Below, in pieces: positions 1-11,614 of a stretch of DNA of 64,000 nucleotides (the stretch's first letter is position 1; each line of letters opens with the position of its first letter). This DNA comes from Pantoea eucalypti (GTDB lineage: Bacteria; Pseudomonadota; Gammaproteobacteria; Enterobacterales; Enterobacteriaceae). Location of the stretch: positions 1,860,001 to 1,924,000 of the forward strand of contig NZ_CP045720.1 in the NCBI RefSeq assembly GCF_009646115.1, written 5' to 3'. A program made the translations under genes and the position numbers. Under the pieces are notes generated by a model. The model saw only the letters and a list, made by a program, of their open reading frames with translations. It had not been told where the DNA came from and did not search any database.

Positions 1-536
1 ACTCCACCGCGCTGTTAAAAAATGTCATTGATATCCCGGTCTATCCGCTAAAAGGCTACTCTCTGACCATTCCGATTAAAAACCCTGACGCTGCGCCGGT
101 TTCGACCATTCTGGATGAGACTTACAAAGTGGCGGTGACCCGTTTTGACGATCGTATTCGTGTGGGTGGCATGGCAGAGATTGTTGGTTTTAACACCAGA
201 CTCACTGAAGCACGTCGGGAAACGCTGGAGATGGTCGTCAGTGATCTCTATCCTGAAGGCGGTCATGTCGCGCAGGCGAGTTTCTGGACCGGGCTGCGTC
301 CGATGACGCCAGACGGTACGCCGATTGTGGGTGCCACGCCAATTTCTAATCTCTGGCTCAATACCGGTCACGGTACGCTGGGCTGGACGATGGCGTGTGG
401 TTCTGGTCAGCTGCTGGCCGATCTCATCTCCGGTAAAAAGCCTGCCATTGCGGCGGATGACTTAGCGGTGTTCCGCTACTTACCCGGTTTCGCGGCGACG
501 TCATCGCCGCTGCGTAACGCCAACGCAACTCGTTAA
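1..536 (+). CDS. dadA: D-amino acid dehydrogenase, small subunit (C-terminal part)
   Basis: This is the C-terminal ~177 residues of a gene that begins before the window; the reading frame starts at base 3 and ends at TAA 534-536. The family is a membrane-associated FAD enzyme that oxidises D-alanine and other D-amino acids to keto acids and passes electrons to the respiratory chain. The visible part has the typical FAD-fold end, with a [15 protein letters not shown] stretch near the C-terminus, and the sequence [20 protein letters not shown] just before it. dadX follows 19 bp downstream on the same strand, the usual catabolic dad operon. Identification is strong; the start and regulation lie outside the window. 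Confidence 0.93.
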   Translation, partial: STALLKNVIDIPVYPLKGYSLTIPIKNPDAAPVSTILDETYKVAVTRFDDRIRVGGMAEIVGFNTRLTEARRETLEMVVSDLYPEGGHVAQASFWTGLRPMTPDGTPIVGATPISNLWLNTGHGTLGWTMACGSGQLLADLISGKKPAIAADDLAVFRYLPGFAATSSPLRNANATR

Positions 537-555
537 GTCTTCAGGGAGAGAGAGG

Positions 556-1626
556 ATGTCACGTCCGATTATCGCTACCATCAATCAGCAGGCGTTACGT
601 CAGAACCTGGCGGTCGTTCGCCAGGCGGCACCTGCATCCCGCGTCTGGTCAGTGGTGAAAGCGAATGCTTACGGCCATGGTATTGAACGCGTCCGCGAGG
701 CGTTATCTGCCACTGACGGCTTCGCACTGCTTAATATGGAGGAGGCGATTCAGCTGCGTGAGCAGGGCTGGAAAAAACCGATTCTGTTACTGGAGGGATT
801 TTTCCAGCCAGAAGATTTGCAGTTAATCGATCGCTATCGTCTGACTACCAGTGTGCACAGCAACTGGCAAATCAAAGCACTGGCCAGTGCCCAACTCTCT
901 GCCCCGGTTGATATTTATCTCAAAATGAACAGCGGGATGAATCGTCTGGGCTTTCGCCCGGAGCAGGTCAACGGCGCGTGGCAGAAACTGCGGGCGCTGA
1001 GCAATGTCGGTGAGATGACGCTGATGGCGCATTTCGCCGATGCTGAAAATCCGCAGGGTTTAGTTGCACCGCTGCAGCGCATTGAGCAGGCGGCAGAAGG
1101 GTTGAGCTGCCCGCGATCGCTCTCTAACTCCGCCTGCACCTTATGGCATCCTGAAGCGCATTTTGACTGGGTTCGTCCTGGCATCATTCTGTATGGCGCA
1201 TCGCCCAGCGGTAACTGGCAGGACATTGCAGGCAGTGGCCTGCAGCCGGTGATGACCTTAAGCAGTGAGATTATCGCGGTTCAGCAATTACAGGCTGGCG
1301 ATGGCGTGGGTTACGGCTATCGCTATCATGCCAGCACGGCGCAGCGGATTGGCGTGGTGGCCTGCGGTTACGCTGATGGCTATCCGCGTCATGCCCCAAC
1401 CGGCACGCCGGTCTGCGTCGATGGTGTAATGACGCAGGTGGTGGGAGCCGTCTCCATGGATATGATTACCGTGGACTTAACGCCTTGCCCTCAGGCTGGC
1501 ATTGGCTCAGCCGTTGAGCTGTGGGGTGAGCAGGTGAAAATCGATCAGGTCGCAAAAGCAGCCGGAACGGTAGGGTATGAGCTGATGTGCGCCCTGGCAC
1601 CCCGCGTTCCGGTCACCGTTATTTAA
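556..1626 (+). CDS. dadX: Alanine racemase, catabolic
   Basis: A 356-aa PLP enzyme that interconverts L- and D-alanine; the product D-alanine feeds DadA. The PLP lysine is K35 in [11 protein letters not shown], and the second catalytic base is the tyrosine at 253 in GVGYGYRY. Length equals that of E. coli DadX. A purine-rich ribosome site (GGGAGAGAGAGG) lies just before the ATG. The gene is directly downstream of dadA, which points to the catabolic DadX role rather than the biosynthetic Alr. Its last 8 bases overlap the end of the convergent MFS gene. Confidence 0.96.
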   Translation: MSRPIIATINQQALRQNLAVVRQAAPASRVWSVVKANAYGHGIERVREALSATDGFALLNMEEAIQLREQGWKKPILLLEGFFQPEDLQLIDRYRLTTSVHSNWQIKALASAQLSAPVDIYLKMNSGMNRLGFRPEQVNGAWQKLRALSNVGEMTLMAHFADAENPQGLVAPLQRIEQAAEGLSCPRSLSNSACTLWHPEAHFDWVRPGIILYGASPSGNWQDIAGSGLQPVMTLSSEIIAVQQLQAGDGVGYGYRYHASTAQRIGVVACGYADGYPRHAPTGTPVCVDGVMTQVVGAVSMDMITVDLTPCPQAGIGSAVELWGEQVKIDQVAKAAGTVGYELMCALAPRVPVTVI

Positions 1627-2812
1627 GCGCGGTCAGGCTGCCGCGCATCTTTCTGCTGCAGCGCCAGGCGATAAACGCCAGCGCTGCACCCAGCAGCATC
1701 ATCAGGCTCAGCGAGAGCTTCTCCGCCACCGGCAGCGCAACGATTACCAGGCTGCCTGCTGCACCACCAGCCATCTGAATAAATCCCTGCAGGGCGGACG
1801 CCACGCCTGCCTGTTGCTGATACGGCTCCAGCGCATAGCTGGTGGCGGGTCCTACCGTAAAGGCCAGTCCGGCAACCGATACCGCCACCGGGAACATGTA
1901 GAGCGCCCAGTGTGTTTGCATTTCCGCCGGAAATATCTGCGTTCCCGCCATCAGTAGCACCGCGCCCAGCAGCATCGTTAAAAAACCCATTGCCAGACAG
2001 AAAGGGCGACCCGCTTTGCGAATCGCTTTATTCACAAACATGCTGACAAACATAATCCAGAAACCGTTGGCCCCGAAAGCAAACGAGAACTGGATCGGCG
2101 TCAGGCCGCCTTCGGTCATTAATACCTGTGGTGCCAGTGACACGTAGGTCAGCACCATGCCCAGCGCACCGGCATTGGCAAAAGCGAACGCCAGAAAACG
2201 CGGCTGACGCAGGATTTCAGCGTACTGCTTAACCGGTAATCCTTTCACCCGCAGGGTATCTGCCGGGCGCGTCTCGGGCAGCCAGATAATCACCAGCAGC
2301 GTAATCAGCAGACCATAGGCGCAGAGGAACCAGAAGGGCGCGCGCCAGTCAAAGGCGCTGGCCAGCAGGCCACCCAGTAACGGAGCGAGTGCCGGAACGA
2401 TATTCAGTGCGCCGTTCAGGAATCCATAGGCGCGTGCGGCATCATCGCCACTCAGGCGGTCGCGCACGCCGCTAAAGGCGACAACGGCGCTACAACAGAC
2501 GCCACAGCCCTGCACCAGACGAGCAACGACGAACAGCGGGAATGACGTCGCCGTGGCAGCGATAGCACTGCCGGCGATGTAAAGCGCAAGTCCCAGCAGG
2601 GCAATCGGCTTGCGGCCATAGTTGTCCACCAGCGGACCCGTGACCAGTTGTCCCAGCCCCATGACCAGCAGAAACAGCGGAATCGTGGTCTGAACCAGAT
2701 TAACCGGCGTATCCAGCCCTTCTGCGATTTGTGGCAGCGTGGGCAAATAGAGATCAATGCCTAAGGGTGCCAGCAGCACCAGGCTTAATAACAGCAGCGT
2801 AAATTTTTGCAT
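1619..2812 (-). CDS. Bcr/CflA-type MFS multidrug efflux transporter
   Basis: A 397-aa inner-membrane protein with about 12 predicted hydrophobic helices. It has the MFS signature of drug/H+ antiporters: a loop 2-3 motif VDNYGRKP near residue 62 and WLPETRP after helix 6. The N-terminus ([17 protein letters not shown]) is typical of the Bcr/CflA branch with 12 helices. The substrate cannot be told from sequence. The gene converges on dadX with an 8-bp overlap of the two 3' ends. In E. coli, dadX is followed by cvrA, so this gene and the next two are inserted relative to that order. Confidence 0.85.
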   Translation of the reverse strand: MQKFTLLLLSLVLLAPLGIDLYLPTLPQIAEGLDTPVNLVQTTIPLFLLVMGLGQLVTGPLVDNYGRKPIALLGLALYIAGSAIAATATSFPLFVVARLVQGCGVCCSAVVAFSGVRDRLSGDDAARAYGFLNGALNIVPALAPLLGGLLASAFDWRAPFWFLCAYGLLITLLVIIWLPETRPADTLRVKGLPVKQYAEILRQPRFLAFAFANAGALGMVLTYVSLAPQVLMTEGGLTPIQFSFAFGANGFWIMFVSMFVNKAIRKAGRPFCLAMGFLTMLLGAVLLMAGTQIFPAEMQTHWALYMFPVAVSVAGLAFTVGPATSYALEPYQQQAGVASALQGFIQMAGGAAGSLVIVALPVAEKLSLSLMMLLGAALAFIAWRCSRKMRGSLTALK

Positions 2813-2900
2813 AACAACCAGAGGGTAACGTTCTGTTGAAAAACGATCGAAGAGGGTAATGATTCAGAGGCAAAAAAGATAGAGGAAGTCGTGCGGAAAG

Positions 2901-2929
2901 TGCGATGCCTGCTGTAAACAGGCATCGCA
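2901..2929 (-). terminator. Hairpin after wbaP
   Basis: A perfect 11-bp stem (TGCGATGCCTG / CAGGCATCGCA) with a 7-nt loop lies 9 bp beyond the wbaP stop codon on the minus strand. The trailing sequence is only weakly T-rich, so termination is likely but not certain. Confidence 0.6.
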
Positions 2930-2937
2930 TTAAAGGC

Positions 2938-4404
2938 CTAGTAGGCGCCGTCGCGGCGTAATACCACCCCTGCGGTTTTAAACAGGATCGCGATATCGGT
3001 CCAGAGCGCCCAGTTTTTGACATACCAGGAGTCAAAGTAGACGCGAGTGTCATAGTCGATATCGTTACGTCCGCTGACCTGCCAAAGACCTGTCATGCCG
3101 GGTTTGGCCATCAGGTAATAGTCCACATCACCCGCATAACGCTCCAGCTCCGCTTCGATAACCGGACGCGGACCCACCAGGCTCATCTCGCCGCGGATCA
3201 CGTTCCATAACTGCGGTAACTCATCCAGACTGGTTTTTCGCAGGAAGCTACCAATACGGGTCACGCGCGGGTCGTTTTTCAGTTTGAAATCTTTGTCCCA
3301 CTCAATCCGCGCCTCTTCACTGGTTGCCAGTAATTTCTCCAGCACCTCTTTTGAATTGGTCACCATGGAACGGAATTTCAGGCATTTGAATTTTTTGCCA
3401 TTCTGGCCCACACGTTCGTGACCATAAATTGCATTGCCGCCATCGCGTTTCACCATGTAGCAGAGCAGGGCGAAGATCGGGCCAAGGAACAGCAGCAGCA
3501 TTGACGCCACCACGATATCAAAGGCACGCTTCATGAAACGCGAGGAGTGTTTCGCCAGGTTGTTGCTGACGCGCAGGATCATCACTTCATGGCTAAAGAT
3601 AAAGGACATGTCCGTACCATAAAGCGGTACACCGCGCAGCGTAGGGATCACCGAGACTGAACGGCAGTTCATCTTTGACAGGAATTTCAGCCAGCGATCG
3701 CGCATTGGCTGCTGCTCATACTCCATGGCAACAATAAACTGCACGTTATCGCGGTCAATGGTCTGCCAGTTAATGTCTTTCCAGGTGATAACGGGCACGC
3801 CATTCACGCTCTGCTGGGCAGGAACATCATCAACCGAGATAAAGGCCTGCACGTTGTAGCCCAGGATCTCTTCACTCTGCAGCGCCGCATAAGCTTCGGT
3901 GGCATTGCGGCCGGAACCGATAATGATGGTCTCTTTCTGCCACTGGCCCGCCTTGTTGATGGCGCGTTTCACCAGAGCACGCATCAGTGGGAGCAGCAGC
4001 AGGGCATATGTCCAGCTGAAGACCCACACCATGCGGGAGAAGTCCCATTTAGAAAAAGCGATCAGTGCGAGGTCGAGCAGTGAAAAAACAAATAATGTTT
4101 TAACGATCTCTTTAAGCTCAAACCAGAACGGTTTGCGATAAGTATAGTGACGCAGACGTACCCAGAACCAGCCGGTACACATTACTGACATAATAAACTG
4201 TGCCACGAAACGATATTCGATCTGGTGCGGTGGAATAAAGGTATCCAGCTCGCCCCAAATACCTTGTATCGTCGCGGCAGATAAAAACAGTGCCAGGTTA
4301 AGTGCAATCAGATCGGAAAAGCTCAGGGCGAATTTCACGATGATATTTTTACGCGTGCCGCTCCATGAGCGGCTCGGGCTATTCATTATCAATGTACTTG
4401 CCAT
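2938..4404 (-). CDS. wbaP: Undecaprenyl-phosphate galactose phosphotransferase
   Basis: A 488-aa polyprenyl-phosphate hexose-1-P transferase. It transfers galactose-1-P from UDP-galactose to undecaprenyl phosphate in the inner membrane, starting a repeat unit of O antigen, capsule or exopolysaccharide. The N-terminal half has about four membrane helices (20-150) and a central loop. The C-terminal catalytic part includes KRAFDIVVA, KFRSMV, RKTSLDELPQLWNV and VGPRP, ending in VLRRDGAY, as in Salmonella WbaP and Erwinia AmsG. The open frame extends to a TTG at 4425, but ATG 4404 has the better ribosome site (AGAGAGCAGG). The gene stands alone, with no glycosyltransferase neighbours. Confidence 0.92.
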   Translation of the reverse strand: MASTLIMNSPSRSWSGTRKNIIVKFALSFSDLIALNLALFLSAATIQGIWGELDTFIPPHQIEYRFVAQFIMSVMCTGWFWVRLRHYTYRKPFWFELKEIVKTLFVFSLLDLALIAFSKWDFSRMVWVFSWTYALLLLPLMRALVKRAINKAGQWQKETIIIGSGRNATEAYAALQSEEILGYNVQAFISVDDVPAQQSVNGVPVITWKDINWQTIDRDNVQFIVAMEYEQQPMRDRWLKFLSKMNCRSVSVIPTLRGVPLYGTDMSFIFSHEVMILRVSNNLAKHSSRFMKRAFDIVVASMLLLFLGPIFALLCYMVKRDGGNAIYGHERVGQNGKKFKCLKFRSMVTNSKEVLEKLLATSEEARIEWDKDFKLKNDPRVTRIGSFLRKTSLDELPQLWNVIRGEMSLVGPRPVIEAELERYAGDVDYYLMAKPGMTGLWQVSGRNDIDYDTRVYFDSWYVKNWALWTDIAILFKTAGVVLRRDGAY

Positions 4405-4780
4405 AAAACCTGCTCTCTTTCTCAAGTAAAAGATGGCCTGACCAGAATCAGGTGCGCGCTCAGGAGTGGGCCTCTGAAAAATTAAAAAATAATTTTCAGT
4501 CTGTTGCAGTCAGTAAAGCCAGTTCAGCTGCAAAAAAGATAACGATTAAAGCGTGATGATAATCACGGAATGTTGCAGCATTGAGAATGAGTATGCAGGA
4601 GTTATTTGACAGAGTTAATACGGAAAAAATCTGAAAACATCAAAACTGATTAAAGTTTTAAATAGCTAACTTGTGGATTTAATTAGATAAAATAAGGAAG
4701 GGGTCAGTTATAACTAAACTGTTTAAGACGCTTTTTAGGAATTACCGCCGAATCTGACGACTGGCGGTAATGATCGCGCA
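4405..4780. other. AT-rich intergenic region upstream of wbaP
   Basis: About 375 bp without a coding region between wbaP and yebV. It is AT-rich, contains a 22-bp SD-bearing wbaP leader at its left end and the yebV hairpin at its right end. It probably holds the wbaP promoter, but I could not assign boxes with confidence. Confidence 0.5.
4741..4771 (-). terminator. Hairpin after yebV
   Basis: Inverted repeat ATTACCGCC / GGCGGTAAT with a 13-nt loop, 10 bp past the yebV stop. On the minus strand it is followed by a short A/T-rich stretch. Probable terminator. Confidence 0.5.
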
Positions 4781-5014
4781 TCAGGCAGGTTTCTTTAAAA
4801 TCCAGCGGTCCTGCTGTTTATCGTAATGGCCGATTTGCAGATTCACCGGTTCACCGTCAATCCAGGCCGGGACGCTGGTATCACGATCCCAGCCATCAAG
4901 TTGCGTAATTAAACCGGGATTAGTGTGACAGGGGATACTGACAGTGTCCGGATTCTCACCGCCAAGATCGGCATCAACAATCTCATAACGACCAATTTTA
5001 ACCACGTGTCCCAT
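4781..5014 (-). CDS. yebV: YebV-like small protein (DUF1480)
   Basis: A 77-aa cytosolic-looking protein. The pattern I-G-x-[YF]-E-I-x-D near the start, TxSIPCHTNPxLxxQLDGWD in the middle and YDxQxDxWIL at the end matches E. coli YebV (78 aa). No biochemical function is known. The start ATG 5014 is preceded by GGGAG at proper spacing. It lies 78 bp downstream of cvrA on the same strand, a different neighbourhood from E. coli. Confidence 0.8.
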   Translation of the reverse strand: MGHVVKIGRYEIVDADLGGENPDTVSIPCHTNPGLITQLDGWDRDTSVPAWIDGEPVNLQIGHYDKQQDRWILKKPA

Positions 5015-5092
5015 TCATTTCTCCCGTTTTTACTGGCATAGAACGTTAAGCTTAGCGTAATGAGAGAAAATAACGTGGCTGAATCATTAGGA

Positions 5093-6820
5093 TTATTCCT
5101 TCTCTTCCGCTGGCCGGACACCAATTTTCACAATACGGTTATCCTCTTTCTCAGCAACAGTCCATGTCAGTTGATTCCACTCCACCTGATCGCCGACCAC
5201 CGGTGAACCGCCGAGCATAGCCAGAACCAGCTGTCCCAGTGACTGCTGATCATTCGTGCTCTCATCCAGTTCCAGTCCGTAAATCTGCGCAACATCGCGC
5301 AGGCGAGCTTCTGCATCCAGAATAAAGTCGCCGAAGAAGCGCTGGTCGAGCGAAACCGGCGGTGACTGACTGAACATCTTGCCCAGCGCGGGAAGATCGC
5401 GCTCGCGGCCAATGACGCAGATAACGTCGTTCTCTTTCAGACGCGTCCCGCCATTGGGATGCATCAGCACATTGTCACGGAAAAGGGCGGCGATACGCGT
5501 CTCTCGTGGCATCTGCAGGTCACGCAGTGCGGCACCGACACACCACTTGTCGGCGCTGAGCTGGTAGACGAACTGCTCCCAGGGATTTTCCGGATGAATA
5601 TCCAGACCCACACGGCTGATAGGTGAAGCGGTTGGCGGCACCACCACTTTGGCTTTTTTGGCAGCAAAGCCCAGTGATGTACCCTGCAGCATCAGGGAGA
5701 CCAGCACCACGAAGAAAGCGATATTAAAATAGAGCGAAGCGTTCTCTAAGCCTGCCATCATCGGGAAGACCGCAAGAATAATCGGTACCGCACCACGTAA
5801 GCCGACCCAGCTGATAAAGACCCGTTCACGGGTCGTGAAGTTGCGAAATGGCAGCAGGCCAATAAAGACCGACAGCGGACGTGCCACCAGAATGAGCCAC
5901 AGCGAAAGAAGCATGGCTGGCACCGCGATGTGCCACAAATCAGAGGGTGTGACCAGCAGGCCCAGCACAATGAACATGCCAATCTGACTGAGCCAGGCCA
6001 TACCGTCAAAGGTCTGCAGAATGCCGTGGCGGTTACGAATCGGGCGGTTGCCCAGTAAGAAGCCACAGAGATAGACCGCCAGAATACCGCTGCCCTCTAA
6101 TACCGTGGTCAGCGCGAACACCAGAATGCCGCCACTCAACGCCAGCAACGGGTAAAGGCCAGGAGCCAGACTGATACGGTTTATCAGTTGCTGCAGCGCC
6201 CAGCCGCCGCCCAGGCCTAATACGATACCCAGACCGAACTGCTGTACCAGATGCACCAGGAACATCCAGTCAAGGCCGCTGCGGCCCTGTTCAATCATTT
6301 CAATCAGGGTAATGGTGAGAAACACGGCCATCGGGTCGTTGCTGCCCGATTCAATCTCCAGCGTGGAGCTGACGCGCTCATTCAGGCCTTTGTCACCCAG
6401 CAGTGAGAAGACCGCAGCAGCATCCGTAGAGCCAATAATGGCGCCAATCAGGAAGCCCTGCATCATGTCGAGGTTAAAGAGCCATGCGGCCACGACGCCC
6501 GTTAAACCTGCGGTGATCATCACGCCGACGGTGGCCAGCGACAGCGCAGGCCCGAGCGCGACTTTAAACGAGCTGGCTTTGGTTCGCATACCGCCATCCA
6601 GCAGGATGATCGCCAGCGCCAGGTTAGAAATTAAGTAAGCCGCGGGATAGTTATCGAAAGCGATGCCGCCGATACCATCAACACCGGTGAGCATACCCAG
6701 TGCGAGGAAGATAACCAGAATAGGAATGCCCAGTCGGGATGAGAAAGAGCTGAGCAGAATGCTCGATGCTACCAGCACGGAACCGATGATAAAAAGACTG
6801 TAGACAATAGTGTGGTTCAA
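5093..6820 (-). CDS. cvrA: Potassium/proton antiporter, CPA1 family (NhaP2-type)
   Basis: A 575-aa inner-membrane cation/H+ antiporter linked in its family to K+ homeostasis and osmotic volume control. About 12 hydrophobic helices cover residues 1-390, with the conserved [12 protein letters not shown] and [11 protein letters not shown] ion-path motifs. A cytosolic RCK_C/TrkA-C domain follows (about 400-490, with [11 protein letters not shown] and [17 protein letters not shown]), and then a CorC-like end. The open frame runs 28 codons further upstream, but TTG 6820 is preceded by AGGAG seven bases away and matches the E. coli start region (578 aa), so I chose it. Confidence 0.92.
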   Translation of the reverse strand: MNHTIVYSLFIIGSVLVASSILLSSFSSRLGIPILVIFLALGMLTGVDGIGGIAFDNYPAAYLISNLALAIILLDGGMRTKASSFKVALGPALSLATVGVMITAGLTGVVAAWLFNLDMMQGFLIGAIIGSTDAAAVFSLLGDKGLNERVSSTLEIESGSNDPMAVFLTITLIEMIEQGRSGLDWMFLVHLVQQFGLGIVLGLGGGWALQQLINRISLAPGLYPLLALSGGILVFALTTVLEGSGILAVYLCGFLLGNRPIRNRHGILQTFDGMAWLSQIGMFIVLGLLVTPSDLWHIAVPAMLLSLWLILVARPLSVFIGLLPFRNFTTRERVFISWVGLRGAVPIILAVFPMMAGLENASLYFNIAFFVVLVSLMLQGTSLGFAAKKAKVVVPPTASPISRVGLDIHPENPWEQFVYQLSADKWCVGAALRDLQMPRETRIAALFRDNVLMHPNGGTRLKENDVICVIGRERDLPALGKMFSQSPPVSLDQRFFGDFILDAEARLRDVAQIYGLELDESTNDQQSLGQLVLAMLGGSPVVGDQVEWNQLTWTVAEKEDNRIVKIGVRPAEEKE

Positions 6821-7035
6821 ACCCGGTCTCCTGAGATATGACAGTGCGCTGCAGCAACTGCTGACAAATATCCATGCTATCTCTGAAAGATAATGTTTTA
6901 TCAAGGAGTTGTCATTGTGAAAATGATCATTATACCAATTGCTGAAGAGGGTATGGAATCAGATTAATGTGAAGAATGAGGGGGTTGGCAGGCAAGCGGG
7001 AGAAAACAGACTGTTTTAGCAGGTTATTCGGCAGA

Positions 7036-7060
7036 TAAAAAAAGCCGGTGATTAACCGGC
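7036..7060 (-). terminator. Terminator of the yeaGH operon
   Basis: On the minus strand, GCCGGT-TAATC-ACCGGC is followed by a run of seven T. It lies 8 bp after the yeaH stop codon. Confidence 0.85.
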
Positions 7061-7068
7061 CTGGTGGG

Positions 7069-8403
<1,335 letters not shown>

Positions 8404-8428
8404 TCACTTACCGGCAAGCTTACCTCTA

Positions 8429-10363
8429 TCAGGACGATTTACGCACACGCAGATACCATTCACACAGCAGGCGAACCTGTTTGCGGGTATAGCCTTTTTC
8501 CATCATGCGATCGACAAAATCATCATGTTTTTTCTGCTCATCGGTAGAGGTCTTGGTATTGAACGAAATCACCGGCAGTAACTCCTCGGTATTCGAGAAC
8601 ATTTTCTTCTCAATTACCGTGCGTAACTTCTCGTAACTGGTCCAGTTTGGATTGCGACCATTATTATGTGCTCTGGCGCGCAGCACAAAATTGACGATCT
8701 CATTACGGAAGTCTTTCGGGTTACTGATGCCAGCGGGTTTCTCAATTTTCTCCAGTTCCGCATTGAGCGATTCACGATCAAACAGCTGTCCGGTATCGGG
8801 ATCGCGATACTCCTGATCCTGAATCCAGAAGTCAGCATAAGTGACATAGCGGTCAAAGATGTTCTGACCATACTCAGAGTAGGACTCCAGATAAGCAGTC
8901 TGAATCTCTTTGCCGATAAACTCAGCGTATTTAGGAATCAGATAGCCTTTAAGATGTTCAAGGTATTTCTCTGCCTGATCCTGTGGAAACTGCTCACGTT
9001 CAATCTGCTGCTCCAGCACATAGAACAGATGAACCGGGTTGGCGGCCACTTCAGCGTGGTCGAAGTTAAACACCCGTGACAGGATTTTAAAGGCAAAGCG
9101 GGTCGAGAGACCGTTCATCCCCTCATCCACACCGGCGTAGTCGTGATACTCCTGCCAGGACTTCGCTTTAGGGTCGGTATCTTTGAGGCTTTCACCATCG
9201 TACACCCGCATTTTGGAATAGATACTGGAGTTCTCAGGATCTTTCAGGCGCGACAGGATAGAGAAGCGTGCCAGCGTTTCCAGCGTGCCAGGTGCGCAGG
9301 GCGAGGTCGCCAGCTCACTGTGGTTAAGCAACTTGTCATAGATTTTGATCTCTTCAGAGACCCGCAGGCAATAGGGCACCTTTACGATATAGACACGGTC
9401 AAGGAACGCCTCATTATTCTTGTTGTTACGGAACGTCACCCATTCAGATTCGTTGGAGTGCGCCAGAATAATGCCGTTGAACGGCAGGGCCGAAATGCCT
9501 TCGGTACCGTTATAGTTCCCTTCCTGCGTCGCCGTCAGTAACGGATGCAGCACTTTAATCGGCGCTTTAAACATCTCGACGAACTCCATGATGCCCTGGT
9601 TCGCGCGGCAGAGGGCACCGGAATAGCCGTAGGCATCGGGATCGTTTTGCGCATGGTTTTCCAGTTTACGGATATCCACTTTACCCACCAGCGCAGAGAT
9701 ATCCTGGTTGTTCTCATCGCCCGGTTCAGTTTTGGCGATCGCCAGCTGTTCCAGAATCGACGGCCAGACTTTAACGACTTTGAAACGTGAAATATCACCA
9801 CCAAAATCGTGCAGACGTTTAGCGGCCCAAGGCGACATAATCGTGCCGAGGTAGCGGCGTGGTACGCCATACTCTTTTTCAAGAATGTGCGCATCTTCCT
9901 GCGGATTGAACAGGCAAAGAGGGTGGTCATTTACCGGGCTGCGTTCGCCGTCAGCACTGAGCACATAAATAGGCACCCGCTGCATCAGCGACTTAAGCCG
10001 TTCCGCCAGTGAGGATTTACCGCCACCGACCGGCCCCAGCAAATAGAGGATCTGTTTTTTCTCTTCCAGTCCCTGAGCGGCATGTTTCAGGTAGGAGACG
10101 ATCTGTTCAATCGCTTCCTCCATGCCGTAAAACTCCTCGAACGCTGGATAGCGTCCCATCACACGGTTGGAGAATATTCTGGAAAGGCGTGGCTCCTGAG
10201 CAGTGTCGACCATTACCGGCTCTCCGATAGCCATTAACAGTCGCTCTGCAGCGTTGGCGTATGCACTGCGATCCTGCTTACAGATAGCAAGAAATTCCTG
10301 CAGTGTGAACTCTTCGTCCTTGGCAGCTTCATAACGCTGACGATAGTGATCGAATATATTCAT
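8429..10363 (-). CDS. yeaG: PrkA-type serine protein kinase YeaG
   Basis: A 644-aa AAA-fold protein kinase. The N-terminal AAA domain carries Walker A GPVGGGKS at 110-117, and the C-terminal half has the PrkA kinase-like region. Length and sequence are almost those of E. coli YeaG, which is needed under nitrogen starvation and prolonged stress. The frame is open for 14 codons upstream, but the conserved start MNIFDHYRQRYEAAKDEE fixes ATG 10363, with an AGGACG ribosome site. A consensus sigma-54 promoter lies 90 bp upstream (10453-10468), which fits nitrogen control. Confidence 0.96.
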   Translation of the reverse strand: MNIFDHYRQRYEAAKDEEFTLQEFLAICKQDRSAYANAAERLLMAIGEPVMVDTAQEPRLSRIFSNRVMGRYPAFEEFYGMEEAIEQIVSYLKHAAQGLEEKKQILYLLGPVGGGKSSLAERLKSLMQRVPIYVLSADGERSPVNDHPLCLFNPQEDAHILEKEYGVPRRYLGTIMSPWAAKRLHDFGGDISRFKVVKVWPSILEQLAIAKTEPGDENNQDISALVGKVDIRKLENHAQNDPDAYGYSGALCRANQGIMEFVEMFKAPIKVLHPLLTATQEGNYNGTEGISALPFNGIILAHSNESEWVTFRNNKNNEAFLDRVYIVKVPYCLRVSEEIKIYDKLLNHSELATSPCAPGTLETLARFSILSRLKDPENSSIYSKMRVYDGESLKDTDPKAKSWQEYHDYAGVDEGMNGLSTRFAFKILSRVFNFDHAEVAANPVHLFYVLEQQIEREQFPQDQAEKYLEHLKGYLIPKYAEFIGKEIQTAYLESYSEYGQNIFDRYVTYADFWIQDQEYRDPDTGQLFDRESLNAELEKIEKPAGISNPKDFRNEIVNFVLRARAHNNGRNPNWTSYEKLRTVIEKKMFSNTEELLPVISFNTKTSTDEQKKHDDFVDRMMEKGYTRKQVRLLCEWYLRVRKSS

Positions 10364-10783
10364 AGCGATGCCCGTCCTTTCGTTTTTAGCACAGGTAAGG
10401 AGCACAATTAATGACTTGTAGCAGCTCCCGGAAGATATTCTCTGTTGAGTACAGCAACCCTTATGCCAACCTGATCTTTTTTATCGGGATACACAACGTT
10501 TGTGGTTACTCTGCTCGGTCAAATTCTATGCTGTTACTTCTAACTGTAGATGGCTTCTAGGAAATTTCCTCCACGGGTTTAGGTGAATGAGGGGGAGATC
10601 AAGAGTAATTCAGGTTTGTCGTGAGATGAGTTCATATGGGTGATGCTTTAACTTAACGTGTTTTTAACCTTAAATGCCACTTTGATTGGTGAGTAACTTA
10701 AAGGAATTCGATATAAGTTAATGCAGCCGTAAAAAAACGTTAGACTTCCTGTTTGATTGTTATATTTATGGAATGAATAAATT
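10364..10783. other. Divergent intergenic region yeaG / mipA
   Basis: About 420 bp without a gene. It holds the sigma-54 promoter of yeaGH and presumably an upstream activator site and the mipA promoter. No clear NtrC palindrome was seen by eye. Confidence 0.6.
10453..10468 (-). promoter_or_regulatory. Sigma-54 promoter of yeaGH
   Basis: Read on the minus strand, TGGCATAAGGGTTGCT fits the sigma-54 consensus TGGCAYRNNNNTTGCW at every defined position, with the strict GG-N10-GC spacing. Transcription would start near 10441, giving a leader of about 78 nt before yeaG. The E. coli yeaGH operon is known as an NtrC/sigma-54 target. Confidence 0.85.
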
Positions 10784-11533
10784 GTGAACCAATTCAAATT
10801 TAAGACGCTTGTTGCACTTCTGCCGTGTTATTTACTGAGCTCGCAGGCCTTTGCCGCACCGCTTTCTCTTGGTGCGTCGGTACTCTATGCCCAGTCACCT
10901 TATCGCGGCGGTCAGGATCGCTATCTCCCCCTTCCGGTGATCAACTATGAGGGTGAAGACTTCTGGTTCCGCAGCCTGCAGGGTGGCTACTATCTGTGGA
11001 AAGATCCCCAGAACCAGCTGTCGCTGACGCTGCTGGGTTCACCGCAGGAGTACAAACCCAGTGAGAATGACCTGGGCGACATGAAAGGGCTGGATAAACG
11101 CCGTATGACGCTGATGGGTGGCGCAACGTATCGTCACGTTGCTGACTGGGGTATCGTCCGTACTTCATTACTGGGCGATGTGCTGAACAACAGCAACGGG
11201 ATGATGTGGGATTTAACCTACCTATATCGCTTTGAGATGGGCGACTTCAGTCTTACTCCGGGCATTGGTGCTATCTGGAACAGCGCCAATCAAAACCGTT
11301 ACTACTACGGTGTATCCGGCCATGAAAGCGCCCGGACCGGTATCAGTCGCTATACCCCTGATGACAGCTGGTCCCCTTACGTTGAGCTGAATGCCAGCTA
11401 TCAGATTTCTCCGCAGTGGAATGCCAGCCTCACAGGACGCTACACGCGCTTTGACAGCGAAATCAAAGACAGCCCGATGATTGATAAAAGCGGGCAGGCG
11501 TTAATCTGGACAGGTATCAGCTACACCTTCTGA
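10784..11533 (+). CDS. mipA: MipA/OmpV family outer-membrane protein
   Basis: A 249-aa outer-membrane beta-barrel. In E. coli MipA is a scaffold that links the lytic transglycosylase MltA with penicillin-binding protein 1B. A signal peptide (residues 1-24, cleaved after SSQAFA) is followed by alternating strands, ending in the C-terminal aromatic IWTGISYTF. Family stretches such as VINYEGEDFWFR, GGYYLW and NSNGMMWDL are present. The start codon is GTG with only a weak ribosome site, so the exact start is slightly uncertain. E. coli order mipA-yeaE is kept, though transcription relative to yeaG is divergent. Confidence 0.9.
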   Translation: MNQFKFKTLVALLPCYLLSSQAFAAPLSLGASVLYAQSPYRGGQDRYLPLPVINYEGEDFWFRSLQGGYYLWKDPQNQLSLTLLGSPQEYKPSENDLGDMKGLDKRRMTLMGGATYRHVADWGIVRTSLLGDVLNNSNGMMWDLTYLYRFEMGDFSLTPGIGAIWNSANQNRYYYGVSGHESARTGISRYTPDDSWSPYVELNASYQISPQWNASLTGRYTRFDSEIKDSPMIDKSGQALIWTGISYTF

Positions 11534-11551
11534 TAACGCTTCATTCGCACC

Positions 11552-11585
11552 AAAAGAGGGCATTTATGGCCCTCTGTTCTTTTAC
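11552..11585 (+). terminator. Terminator after mipA
   Basis: AGAGGGC-(7-nt loop)-GCCCTCT followed by GTTCTTTT, 20 bp after the mipA stop. Confidence 0.7.
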
Positions 11586-11614
11586 AGGGCCCCGAAAGGG
11601 GGCGGGAGAGCAGA

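Noticed and set aside
4575..4600. RcsAB-like box upstream of wbaP (TGAGAATGAGTATG)
   Set aside because: Only the left half fits TAAGAATATTCCTA; too weak to call.
4764..4771. ops-like GGCGGTAA near wbaP
   Set aside because: Lacks the GGCGGTAGCGT core and belongs to the yebV hairpin; it lies on the wrong side for wbaP.
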